The notes beneath the pieces are model-generated. The model was not told the DNA's origin. It worked only from the letters and a program-made list of their open reading frames with translations, and did not search any database. A stretch of 64,000 nt of DNA from Lachnospiraceae bacterium. GTDB taxonomy: Bacteria > Bacillota > Clostridia > Lachnospirales > Lachnospiraceae. Numbering within the stretch: the stretch's first letter is position 1; each line of letters starts with the position of its first letter. Shown one piece after another: positions 17,474 to 24,882 of this stretch. The stretch lies in contig JAFTPO010000051.1 of the NCBI GenBank assembly GCA_017463225.1, positions 1 through 64,000 of the forward strand, in the 5' to 3' direction. The position numbers and the translations under genes are program-made.

Positions 17474-17505
17474 ATAGCCTGCACCTAAACGTGCAGGCTA
17501 TATTT
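17474..17505. terminator. Terminator between convergent DUF1836 and CNNM genes
   Basis: 11-bp perfect stem ATAGCCTGCAC/GTGCAGGCTAT with a 6-base loop and ATTTTT tail on the plus strand; the minus-strand tail is weaker. Confidence 0.88.
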
Positions 17506-18786
17506 TTATGCTTCGTTATCTGATTCTTTAGGCTGGTTAATAGTGAGAAGAATTCTTTCTATACGATTCTTTTCAACCTGTGTAACCTTAAGTGTAATGT
17601 TATCGGTGGTAGCAATCTCTCCTTCGTCAGGAAGTTTGTCTAATATCTCAATAACAAGACCGCCAAGTGAATCATAATTATTGGATTTTAAAGTTGTATC
17701 AAGAGCATCATTTAAATCATCAAGCTTAATAGATGCGTCTATGTCGTATTGATTATCTGAAAGCTTTCTGATGAAATCATCCTCGTCATCATCATACTCG
17801 TCACGAATCTCACCAACTATTTCCTCAATCAAATCCTCCATAGTGATAATACCGGAGGTTACGCCGTACTCATCTAAAACGATGGCCATAGTTACCGCAG
17901 AGGTTTTTAAATCTGCAAATATCTGACTTGTCTTCTGGTACTCATGAACGAATACAGGCTTTCTTAAAATCTTTCTAACATCAAAGTCATCAAGGCTATG
18001 GGTCTCACTGTAGAAAAACAAATCTTTTAGGTACAGGATACCGATTACGTGATCCTTTGAATCTTCATATATAGGCATACGAGAGTAGGTTTCGTCCATA
18101 AAGATTTTTACAAGCTCATCATAGGATGATGTAACATCAGCGCATACAATGTCTGCTCTAGGTATCATAACATCCTTAGAAAGGGCATCACCGAAATCTA
18201 CCACGTTAGATATCATAAATTTTTCTTCCTGCTCTATAACTCCATCCTCATGGCTTACATTTACGATGGTTCTAAGCTCGGATTCAGTCATAGCACCTTC
18301 TCCGGCGTTAGGATCAACTCTAAGAATTTTAAATATAGCTCCCGTAAGGATGTTTAACACCCATATTGCTGGTGTGAATACAAACATCAGGAATGAGATA
18401 GGGTAAACAACCACCATAGAAAGACCAATAGCCTTTTGGGTGGCTAAGGTTTTAGGGGATATTTCTCCAAATATTAGAATTACAAGGGTAAGTACACCTG
18501 TAGCTATTCCAACCGCTTCATTAGCAATTTCTGTAAAAAGAGTTGTCGTAAGCGATGACGCATAAATATTAACGATGTTATTACCTATGAGTATGGTGCT
18601 GAGTAGCTTACTTGAATTCTCTGTTACCTTTAAAACCTTTGCTGCACTTTTGTTGCCATTTTCCATTAGGGAGCGAAGCTTATGCTTATTAACCGTTGTA
18701 AGGGCTGTCTCCGATGATGAGAAAAATGCTGACAGTGCTACTAAAACTACAATCACAATTAACTGAATAATGTGACTCGTGTCCAA
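17506..18786 (-). CDS. CNNM/CorC-family transporter (DUF21-CBS-CorC)
   Basis: About 426 residues, inner membrane. An N-terminal DUF21 domain with four hydrophobic helices (about residues 5-165) is followed by a CBS pair (about 205-325, including DVMIPRADIV and VTSGIITMEDLIEEIVGEI) and a C-terminal CorC/HlyC transporter-associated domain. Members mediate Mg2+/Co2+ efflux or Na+-coupled Mg2+ transport. Start choice: an ATG at 18795 abuts the AAAGGAG ribosome site with no spacer, whereas the TTG at 18786 lies 9 bases from it. TTG is therefore preferred, though the ATG cannot be excluded. Confidence 0.88.
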   Translation of the reverse strand: MDTSHIIQLIVIVVLVALSAFFSSSETALTTVNKHKLRSLMENGNKSAAKVLKVTENSSKLLSTILIGNNIVNIYASSLTTTLFTEIANEAVGIATGVLTLVILIFGEISPKTLATQKAIGLSMVVVYPISFLMFVFTPAIWVLNILTGAIFKILRVDPNAGEGAMTESELRTIVNVSHEDGVIEQEEKFMISNVVDFGDALSKDVMIPRADIVCADVTSSYDELVKIFMDETYSRMPIYEDSKDHVIGILYLKDLFFYSETHSLDDFDVRKILRKPVFVHEYQKTSQIFADLKTSAVTMAIVLDEYGVTSGIITMEDLIEEIVGEIRDEYDDDEDDFIRKLSDNQYDIDASIKLDDLNDALDTTLKSNNYDSLGGLVIEILDKLPDEGEIATTDNITLKVTQVEKNRIERILLTINQPKESDNEA

Positions 18787-18923
18787 AAAAATCATCTCCT
18801 TTGTATTAAAAATATGGTATATATTTTATATTTATTAACTTCAAGTGTCAAGTACAGATAGGGTAAAGGTTTTGGGTTATAAAATTATAAAAACATAATA
18901 CAACATAAAAGAATAAAAATAAG

Positions 18924-18952
18924 TTGACAAGTATATAATTCTATGATAAATT
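18924..18952 (+). promoter_or_regulatory. Promoter of the infC-rpmI-rplT operon
   Basis: TTGACA (perfect -35), 17-base spacer, TAAATT; the long leader follows. Confidence 0.6.
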
Positions 18953-18959
18953 ATACAAG

Positions 18960-19082
18960 GTTGTTAAAGAAGCAGAGTATCCACTCTCACCTTAGCGCGA
19001 TAGAGGCGACTTGGGTTAGCACAATTTTTCTATAAAGATTTATTGTAGCATTGCGTGGATAGTTTGTCTATCCATTTTTTTA
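18960..19082 (+). promoter_or_regulatory. Attenuator leader of infC-rpmI-rplT (probably L20-responsive)
   Basis: The 5' leader ends in an intrinsic terminator TGGATAG/CTATCCA (19056-19074) with seven T. Upstream, TATCCAC at 18978-18984 is complementary to GTGGATA at 19055-19061, so an antiterminator can compete with the terminator. A GC-rich stem region (about 18990-19020) lies between them. In Firmicutes the infC operon is autogenously controlled by L20 binding its leader; sequence position and architecture agree. The rest of the 330-base gene-free stretch is AT-rich and otherwise featureless. Confidence 0.7.
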
Positions 19083-19128
19083 TGCAACAATATGACATAT
19101 AAGGCCATAGTAGACGGAGGTGCGTATT

Positions 19129-19635
19129 ATTAGCGAGTTAATGATTAACGAACAAATCAGGGACAAAGAGGTAAGAGTTATCAGTGCAGAGGGCGAGCAG
19201 CTTGGTATTATGACTTCAAAGGAAGCTATGAAGCTTGCTGAAGAGGCAGGAGTTGATTTAATAAAGATAGCTCCTACAGCGAAGCCACCAGTGTGCAAGA
19301 TAATGGATTATGGTAAGTATCGCTATGAGCAGGCTCGTAGAGAGAAGGAAAATAAGAAGAAGCAGAAGACCATAGAGACCAAAGAGGTTAGATTGTCACC
19401 AAATATCGACACTAACGATTTAAATACTAAGGCTAATATGGCTAGAAAGTTCTTATCTAAGGGAGATAAGGTTAAGGTAACACTCAGATTCAGAGGTAGA
19501 GAGCTTGCGCATGTTAATCAGAGCAAGGTTATCTTAGATGAGTTTGCTGAGTCACTTCAGGACGTAGCAGTGGTTGATAAGCCTGCTAAGCTTGAGGGAA
19601 GAAGTATGGTAATGTTTTTAACGCAGAAACGTTAA
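19129..19635 (+). CDS. infC: Translation initiation factor IF-3
   Basis: Binds the 30S subunit, prevents premature 50S joining and proofreads start codons. The 168-residue protein opens ISELMINEQIRDKEVRVI, the typical IF-3 N-terminus, and contains the linker region KKQKTIETKEVRLSPNI and the C-domain DKVKVTLRFRGRE. The start is read as AUU at 19129, 8 bases after GGAGG. The GTG at 19120 overlaps the ribosome site itself, and the first ATG (19141) would clip the conserved N-terminus. AUU starts are a known IF-3 autoregulation device. It heads the IF3-L35-L20 operon. Confidence 0.95.
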   Translation: MSELMINEQIRDKEVRVISAEGEQLGIMTSKEAMKLAEEAGVDLIKIAPTAKPPVCKIMDYGKYRYEQARREKENKKKQKTIETKEVRLSPNIDTNDLNTKANMARKFLSKGDKVKVTLRFRGRELAHVNQSKVILDEFAESLQDVAVVDKPAKLEGRSMVMFLTQKR

Positions 19636-19672
19636 ATTAATTATAGTTTATATATTTTAAGGAGGACATAAA

Positions 19673-19870
19673 ATGCCAAAGTTAAAGACTAAAAAAGCAG
19701 CTGCAAAGCGTTTTAAGAAGACAGGAACAGGTGAGTTAAAGAGAAATAAGGCTTACAAGAGCCACATTCTTACTAAGAAGTCAGCTAAGAGAAAGAGAAA
19801 TCTTCGTAAGGCTACAATGACAGATGCAACTAACAGCAAGGTAATGAAGCAGATATTACCATATTTATAA
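19673..19870 (+). CDS. rpmI: 50S ribosomal protein L35
   Basis: 65 residues, strongly basic. It opens [20 protein letters not shown], the diagnostic L35 N-terminus, and contains [22 protein letters not shown] lies 8 bases before the ATG. It is the middle gene of the infC operon, 37 bases after infC and 22 before rplT, and assembles into the large ribosomal subunit. Confidence 0.98.
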   Translation: MPKLKTKKAAAKRFKKTGTGELKRNKAYKSHILTKKSAKRKRNLRKATMTDATNSKVMKQILPYL

Positions 19871-19892
19871 GATATAATGGAGGAATACAACG

Positions 19893-20249
19893 ATGGCAAG
19901 AATTAAGGGCGGCGTTGGCGCTAAGAAGAGACATAATAGAGTATTAAAGCTGGCTAAGGGATATAGAGGAGCTAGATCAAAGCAGTACAGAATTGCTAAG
20001 CAGTCAGTTATGAGAGCATTAACTACTTCATATGCTGGTAGAAAGCAGAGAAAGAGACAGTTCAGACAGCTCTGGATCGCTCGTATCAATGCAGCAGCAA
20101 GAATGAATGGACTTTCATACAGCAAGCTTATGCACGGCTTAAAGTTAGCTGAGGTAGATCTTAACAGAAAGATGCTTTCAGAGATGGCAGTAAACGATCC
20201 AGCAGGATTCGCTAAGATTGTTGAGGTTGCTAAGTCTAAGTTAGCTTAA
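19893..20249 (+). CDS. rplT: 50S ribosomal protein L20
   Basis: 118 residues. It opens [20 protein letters not shown] and contains the helical RNA-binding segment [17 protein letters not shown] and [18 protein letters not shown]. It is essential for early assembly of the 50S subunit. In Firmicutes it is the repressor of its own operon through the leader upstream of infC. Good ribosome site (GGAGG). It is the last gene of the operon, before a strong terminator. Confidence 0.98.
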   Translation: MARIKGGVGAKKRHNRVLKLAKGYRGARSKQYRIAKQSVMRALTTSYAGRKQRKRQFRQLWIARINAAARMNGLSYSKLMHGLKLAEVDLNRKMLSEMAVNDPAGFAKIVEVAKSKLA

Positions 20250-20270
20250 TAATTACCGATATAATTATAG

Positions 20271-20311
20271 AAAAGGAACGCAAACGTTATGAGTGTTGTG
20301 TTCCTTTTTTT
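20271..20311 (+). terminator. Terminator of the infC-rpmI-rplT operon
   Basis: AAAAGGAAC..GTTCCTTTT stem with interrupted inner pairing and a seven-T tail. Confidence 0.85.
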
Positions 20312-20332
20312 ATTACTTACTCACATCATTTG

Positions 20333-20361
20333 TTGATTCTTGATTGAAGTTGGTATATAAT
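20333..20361 (+). promoter_or_regulatory. Promoter of the AgrC-like regulatory cluster
   Basis: TTGATT, 17-base spacer, TATAAT; 38 bases before the start at 20400. Confidence 0.6.
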
Positions 20362-20399
20362 AAGTTGACCTACATAATACGCAAATGAGGAGTAAAAAT

Positions 20400-21626
20400 A
20401 TGTCATATGGTGATATAGTAGTTACATTTATATATGCAATGCAGATGATGATATGTGTTTTGTTTGCACTTCCCTATAAGAGAAGCAAAAAACACATTTT
20501 TTTATTGTTAATAGTTACTGTTGTAGAGTATTGCTTTGTTAAAATACCTACGTTACATGTAGAAACCTATTGGATGGCTTTTGTGGTGGAATTTTTTGGA
20601 ACCTTAATGGTTCTTGCACTGTTTAACGGTGGAAATATTTGGCGTAACTTTTTGATATCCTGGTTTAATTTTCAATGTGCAAACATATTGATAATCATCG
20701 AAAGCGCTTTGGCCAGCTATTTTGTTGAAGTTGAATCTATTATTATTTTTGGGGCATCAGGTAAGGAAGATGACTATGTTTTTGTGGAGATTCTGCTTAT
20801 GCTTTGTAATTCCTTGGTAGCTTTAGCAATATCCAGAAAAATATTTAAGATTAGATACGATAACGATGGAAAAATATATAAATATTTGGTTGCAATTGTT
20901 GTCATTCTTGGAACTGTGTTAGGTTTGAAAAAGAACTATATGATAGCAGCAGTTAGAGAAGGGTCAACCAAGGAATTATACAAATTATATGTGACTGCTG
21001 TTGCCATTATTTTAATTCTTATGTATTTGGTTAGTTATTTTTATAATTTGGCAGAAACCAGGAGATTGATTAAGGAGAGAAATCAGTTAACGCAATTAAT
21101 AAAAGACAATTATGATAAATATGAAAAAGAGATTGAAAATAATAAAGAGCTTGAAAAAGTTAAGAATGAAATTAATGAGGATGATTTTATTAAGGATACC
21201 TTTCAGATTGATGTATCTTCTATAACACTTACGGGGAATTTAACTATTGATACTATAATTTCGAAGTACTATCAGGAAGCTAAGCGAAGAAATGTAGTCT
21301 TGGAGTTAAATATACTGCCTTTGGAGAGTGATATGCATAGAGACATGAATCTTGCAACAATTATTCATGAATTGATGAGACAAGGATTTAAATACGCAAC
21401 TGACAGCAGGGAGAACTGGATTTATTTTAGGATTATTAAGAATATGAATAATTTGTTGATTAAGCTGGAATATGGTAAAACTGAGGGCGCTAAGACCAAT
21501 ACTAAGGATATGAAGCTTGTGCATAGGATTGTTACCATGGATGGAGGAATAATAAACGTTTCTGACAAAAGCAGGGAAACTCATGTTAGTATAATGCTTC
21601 CTTTATATAATACTAATAATGCATAA
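20400..21626 (+). CDS. Polytopic AgrC-like protein with degenerate GHKL domain (pseudokinase A)
   Basis: 408 residues. About six to seven hydrophobic helices fill residues 5-215, a coiled coil spans about 220-260, then a GHKL-like module follows. The module keeps the AgrC-type TGNLTIDTII segment at about 278, but the phospho-acceptor H-box (RHD) is absent from the preceding helix. The ATP-site N-box reads IIHELMRQGFKYA in place of the canonical NLLDNAIEA type, and no GxG loop is visible. It is therefore unlikely to bind ATP or autophosphorylate by itself. AGGAG 8 bases before ATG 20400 fixes the start. A LytTR regulator, a second degenerate protein and a short intact kinase follow. Confidence 0.78.
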   Translation: MSYGDIVVTFIYAMQMMICVLFALPYKRSKKHIFLLLIVTVVEYCFVKIPTLHVETYWMAFVVEFFGTLMVLALFNGGNIWRNFLISWFNFQCANILIIIESALASYFVEVESIIIFGASGKEDDYVFVEILLMLCNSLVALAISRKIFKIRYDNDGKIYKYLVAIVVILGTVLGLKKNYMIAAVREGSTKELYKLYVTAVAIILILMYLVSYFYNLAETRRLIKERNQLTQLIKDNYDKYEKEIENNKELEKVKNEINEDDFIKDTFQIDVSSITLTGNLTIDTIISKYYQEAKRRNVVLELNILPLESDMHRDMNLATIIHELMRQGFKYATDSRENWIYFRIIKNMNNLLIKLEYGKTEGAKTNTKDMKLVHRIVTMDGGIINVSDKSRETHVSIMLPLYNTNNA

Positions 21627-21713
21627 AAAAAGGTAAAATATGCAATATATGTGTATAAAAATGCAAACTGTATTATAATGCCGTTATGTATAATGGGTAC
21701 GGAGGATAAGGAT

Positions 21714-22424
21714 ATGACACTTATAATATGTGATGATGATATAAAAGATGCGGAGAGGACTAAGGAACTGGTGGAACAGTTACCCATAGTTAAAGATTTT
21801 GATATTAAGATTAAAGCTCCACAGGATGTGAGTATAGCTGTAGAAGAAGAATTGTTTAAATGCGATATTTTGATTATGGATATTCAGTATGAGGGTGAAG
21901 ATTATGACGGTATAGATTTAACAAAGAGAATTAATGATGTTTTACCTGCCTGTCAGATTATCTTCCTGAGCAATATTCTGGACTTTGCTCCAATGGTATA
22001 TGAGACAAATCACTGTTACTTTGTTATGAAGGAAAATATGGACATTATGCTTCCAAGAGCTATAGAAAAGGCGGTAAAAAGCTTTAATAACACAGGAAAT
22101 GATATTATAGAATTCTTAAGCAACGGGCATAAAGTGTACACATCACAAAGTGAGATAGTATATATTGAAAGAGACGATAGAGTTCTTAATATTAACACAC
22201 TAAAAAAGACTTATCAATGCTATACTTCACTTAAAAAGATTGAAGAAAATCTAGGCGATTGCTTCGTGAGATGTCATGGAGGCTTTATTGTAAATCTGGC
22301 ATATGTTTCTGGGATAGATGGTAATCAGCTATACCTAAAGGATGGAACACAGATACCTATAGGTATGCGTTTCTTCGAAGATTTCAAACTCAAATATCTG
22401 ATGTTTTATTCTGATAGAATGTAG
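21714..22424 (+). CDS. LytTR-family response regulator (AgrA-like)
   Basis: 236 residues. The receiver domain has an acidic cluster ICDDDIKD at about 5-12, phospho-acceptor Asp in DILIMDIQYEG near 58 and conserved FLSN near 90. The C-terminal LytTR DNA-binding domain (about 140-232) has YIERDDRVLNI, CFVRCHGGFIVNLAYV and the usual closing strand LKDGTQIPIGMRF. GGAGG before ATG 21714 decides the start; the open frame extends 21 codons upstream without support. It is embedded between two degenerate AgrC-like genes, so the phosphate donor is probably the short kinase encoded at 23773. Confidence 0.9.
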   Translation: MTLIICDDDIKDAERTKELVEQLPIVKDFDIKIKAPQDVSIAVEEELFKCDILIMDIQYEGEDYDGIDLTKRINDVLPACQIIFLSNILDFAPMVYETNHCYFVMKENMDIMLPRAIEKAVKSFNNTGNDIIEFLSNGHKVYTSQSEIVYIERDDRVLNINTLKKTYQCYTSLKKIEENLGDCFVRCHGGFIVNLAYVSGIDGNQLYLKDGTQIPIGMRFFEDFKLKYLMFYSDRM

Positions 22425-22463
22425 ATAGTGTCAAAATTTTTACAAAAGAGAGGTTCATAATAG

Positions 22464-23759
22464 ATGCTTTCATACTATATTGTTGATATTAGCTATGCTA
22501 CCAATATGTTTTTTATACTAACTATTATGTTATCTTATAAAAGAAGTAGGAAGACCTTGCCCATAGCATTTGTACTTGGCCTGGGAATATATGTGATTCT
22601 GGATTATATTTGCATGTCAAAGATACCTGGACTAAGTATGCAGTTTAGTTTTGTTATAGCGGGATATTTTGAAATGTTTTCTACCTTTGGAATGCTTTGT
22701 CTTTTTACCAGAGGCAATATTTGGAGAAATTACACTTTTCTCATACTGGCATTTGTATTGATTAATGCATTGGTTAGCTTGATTATATCCTTTGATTCAG
22801 GGCTTGAAGAAATATTTGCTTCATATTTAGTTAATGGTGATGTGCCTACATATGCTGCAGTTGCCTTTTGTGTAATTACTGTTATAAGTGGTATTATAGT
22901 AACGTTAATTATGTCAAAACTACTGAGCAAGGAATACAAGGGTAACGGAAGAATATATATGATATTCAGCTTATTGTATGCATTATTGGGTATCGTTCAG
23001 GTAGTGTTTAAAACCAGTGCAGTTGAAGAAGGCTTAAAGCAGGATGTAATTACAGATGTCCCTAAGCTAGTGTTTGTAGTTATTGGAGTTACAACATTTT
23101 ATGTTTTTGGCTTGCTATATTATCGTTCTGAAAGGAAATCTTTAAAAAAAGAGAATGAAAAGCTGATGGAGTACATTCAGGGTAATGACGCCAGATACCA
23201 AAAGCTTGTGGAGGATAATAAGAAGCTTACAGCTGTAAAAACAGACATATTAGAATACGCAGGAAATCTAAACGGAGATAGGGACAGATTGTACAAGCAG
23301 GAGCTACAGGACTTGGCCAACGTGGTTACCGGTGTTAGCTTAACCGGAAATCTGGTTATAGATTCTCTTATTAAGGATTGTTATGATAAAGCAAAGAACA
23401 TAGGAGTAAGCTGCGAGATAATACCTGGGAATGTAACATTTGATGAAGATAATATAATTAGCTATGCAACTATAATCGAAAATCTATTGCTCATAGCAAG
23501 AGAATGCGCTTCTAAGGCTAAGAACAAATGGATGTATGTTTCATTTAAACAGAATGGAGAATTGGTATTGGTGAAAACCGAATTCTCCAAGGAAAAGAAG
23601 GATAAATTGCATATAGGCGGCAATATTTTTCAGAAGCAGACCGCCAGTTTGCATAGATTAAAGCTTATCAAGTCTATATCTGAGTTTATGAGTGGTACCA
23701 TTAATATCGTAAACAATGATGAAGAGGGAAGTATAGGAGTATTATTAAACAATATGTAG
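22464..23759 (+). CDS. Second polytopic AgrC-like protein with degenerate GHKL domain (pseudokinase B)
   Basis: 431 residues, same plan as the protein at 20400: six to seven membrane helices in residues 5-215, coiled coil to about 280, then VSLTGNLVIDSLI at about 292. The ATP-site N-box region reads IIENLLLIARECASKA; the central DN-A pair of GHKL kinases is missing, as are a clear H-box and GxG loop. Its similarity to the first copy (opening helices, KRSRKT/KRSKKH motif, ARGNIWRNY/NGGNIWRNF motif) indicates duplication. The start has GAGAGG 10 bases upstream. It is 13 bases ahead of the intact kinase gene. Confidence 0.78.
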   Translation: MLSYYIVDISYATNMFFILTIMLSYKRSRKTLPIAFVLGLGIYVILDYICMSKIPGLSMQFSFVIAGYFEMFSTFGMLCLFTRGNIWRNYTFLILAFVLINALVSLIISFDSGLEEIFASYLVNGDVPTYAAVAFCVITVISGIIVTLIMSKLLSKEYKGNGRIYMIFSLLYALLGIVQVVFKTSAVEEGLKQDVITDVPKLVFVVIGVTTFYVFGLLYYRSERKSLKKENEKLMEYIQGNDARYQKLVEDNKKLTAVKTDILEYAGNLNGDRDRLYKQELQDLANVVTGVSLTGNLVIDSLIKDCYDKAKNIGVSCEIIPGNVTFDEDNIISYATIIENLLLIARECASKAKNKWMYVSFKQNGELVLVKTEFSKEKKDKLHIGGNIFQKQTASLHRLKLIKSISEFMSGTINIVNNDEEGSIGVLLNNM

Positions 23760-23772
23760 GGGACAACGTAAG

Positions 23773-24429
23773 ATGGACATAGTAAGTGTATTGATAATAT
23801 TAGTTTTAATGCTAATAATTTTATCTCAGTTCATTCAGATGAAAAGAACAAAGGAAATAAACGAGAAGCTACGAAAGATAGTTAGCGATAGCAATGAACA
23901 ATATCAGGGTGTAGTAGAGATAAATAAGAATTTAAAGCATATAAGACATGATATAAATAAACAGAGAAGCATAGCCAGGGACATGGACGAGAATAAAAGC
24001 GTGAGTTCTATGACGGGTATAGAGGTTATAGATAGAATACTTCACTTTAAGGGAAAAGAGATGAGTGAAAAGAATATCAATTTTCGCGTAGAGACTATTC
24101 CACTAGAGGGTGTTAACATAGGGCATAGCGCACTTATAAGCATTCTTACAAATATATTCGACAATGCAATTGAAGCCTGCGAGAGAATTAATAATCCGTG
24201 GATTAGTTGTAAGGTGCAGGAAGATAAAACCTATGGTCTTCATATGATAGTGGAGAATACAAAGAGAAGCGATATAATGATTGATGTAAAAAATATATTT
24301 ACAACGAAGACTGATAGAGAGTTGCATGGGTATGGAATAACCATTATTAAAGAGTTGGTTGAAAAAAATGGAGGAGAATTGCAAATGGAAGATAAAGGTG
24401 AAGTGTTTTATTTAGAGTTTAAAGTATAA
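23773..24429 (+). CDS. Minimal GHKL histidine kinase with intact catalytic motifs
   Basis: 218 residues with one N-terminal membrane helix (about 4-22), a short coiled coil and a compact kinase. The H-box LKHIRHDINKQ is at about 56-66, the AgrC-like MTGIEVIDRIL at about 82, the N-box LTNIFDNAIEAC at about 126 and the G-box GYGITIIKELVEKNGG near 190. It lacks the multi-helix sensor of AgrC proteins but retains every catalytic element the two upstream homologues lack. This suggests a division of labour: sensing by the polytopic partners, catalysis by this protein, output by the LytTR regulator. Confidence 0.85.
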   Translation: MDIVSVLIILVLMLIILSQFIQMKRTKEINEKLRKIVSDSNEQYQGVVEINKNLKHIRHDINKQRSIARDMDENKSVSSMTGIEVIDRILHFKGKEMSEKNINFRVETIPLEGVNIGHSALISILTNIFDNAIEACERINNPWISCKVQEDKTYGLHMIVENTKRSDIMIDVKNIFTTKTDRELHGYGITIIKELVEKNGGELQMEDKGEVFYLEFKV

Positions 24430-24476
24430 AGGGATACTTCATAATTTTCGAATTTTAAAATAAATAAAAAAAGTTG

Positions 24477-24505
24477 TTGACAATACCTCTTTGAAATGGT
24501 ATTAT
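24477..24505 (+). promoter_or_regulatory. Promoter of tRNA-Leu
   Basis: TTGACA, 17-base spacer, TATTAT, about 35 bases before the mature tRNA. A small TTGAGT/ACTCAA hairpin (24516-24531) lies in the precursor leader. Confidence 0.75.
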
Positions 24506-24539
24506 CTTACTTGCGTTGAGTTACGACTCAATGGTAAAT

Positions 24540-24623
24540 GCGGGAGTGCTGGAATTGGCAGACAGGCTAGACTAAGGATCTAGTGATGGTAACGTCGTGT
24601 GGGTTCAAGTCCCATCTCCCGCA
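24540..24623 (+). tRNA. tRNA-Leu (anticodon AAG)
   Basis: 84-base class II tRNA. The acceptor stem GCGGGAG pairs with CTCCCGC, discriminator A. The D stem is CTG/CAG with a TTGGCAGA loop. Anticodon stem CTAGA/TCTAG encloses CTAAGGA, giving anticodon AAG with G37. The long variable arm and T arm GTGGG-TTCAAGT-CCCAT follow. The CCA end is not encoded. It reads CUU, and CUC if A34 is deaminated to inosine or unmodified A34 decodes broadly. Confidence 0.96.
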
Positions 24624-24640
24624 TTATTTTTTTTGAAACG

Positions 24641-24681
24641 AAAGCCTCGAATGCGTTGCATTCGGGGCTTTATTTATTTTC
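24641..24681 (+). terminator. Terminator of tRNA-Leu
   Basis: 14-bp stem AAAGCCTCGAATGC/GCATTCGGGGCTTT (one wobble), GTT loop, then ATTTATTTT. Confidence 0.88.
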
Positions 24682-24710
24682 TAATACAAATAAAGGAATC
24701 TCTTGGTTAA

Positions 24711-24739
24711 TTGCTATAATGTTTTTTAGATGATATAAT
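24711..24739 (+). promoter_or_regulatory. Candidate promoter of the hybrid kinase gene
   Basis: TTGCTA, 17-base spacer, TATAAT. The resulting 5' leader of about 140 bases contains an ATTAACC/GGTTAAT hairpin (24819-24841). Confidence 0.5.
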
Positions 24740-24882
24740 ATTCATAAAAGATTTAATATACTTATCAAATTTGATATGTTACTGTTAACAATGATGTGAA
24801 AGCAAGATATTCAGTAGGATTAACCTAAAAAAACGGTTAATTGTAGATTCGGTGTAAATTCAGATATATCTATAGAAAGGTT

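Noticed and set aside
18999-19006. GATAGAGG in the infC leader, like the opening of a lysine riboswitch
   Set aside because: The region between it and the terminator is far too short for the five-helix lysine aptamer, and the downstream genes are ribosomal.
20222-20262. Sigma-28-like TAAG-N15-CCGATATA at the rplT end
   Set aside because: Several consensus positions are missing and a strong terminator follows immediately.
24516-24531. TTGAGT-TACG-ACTCAA before tRNA-Leu as an operator
   Set aside because: It lies between the promoter and the mature tRNA and is more simply part of the precursor leader.
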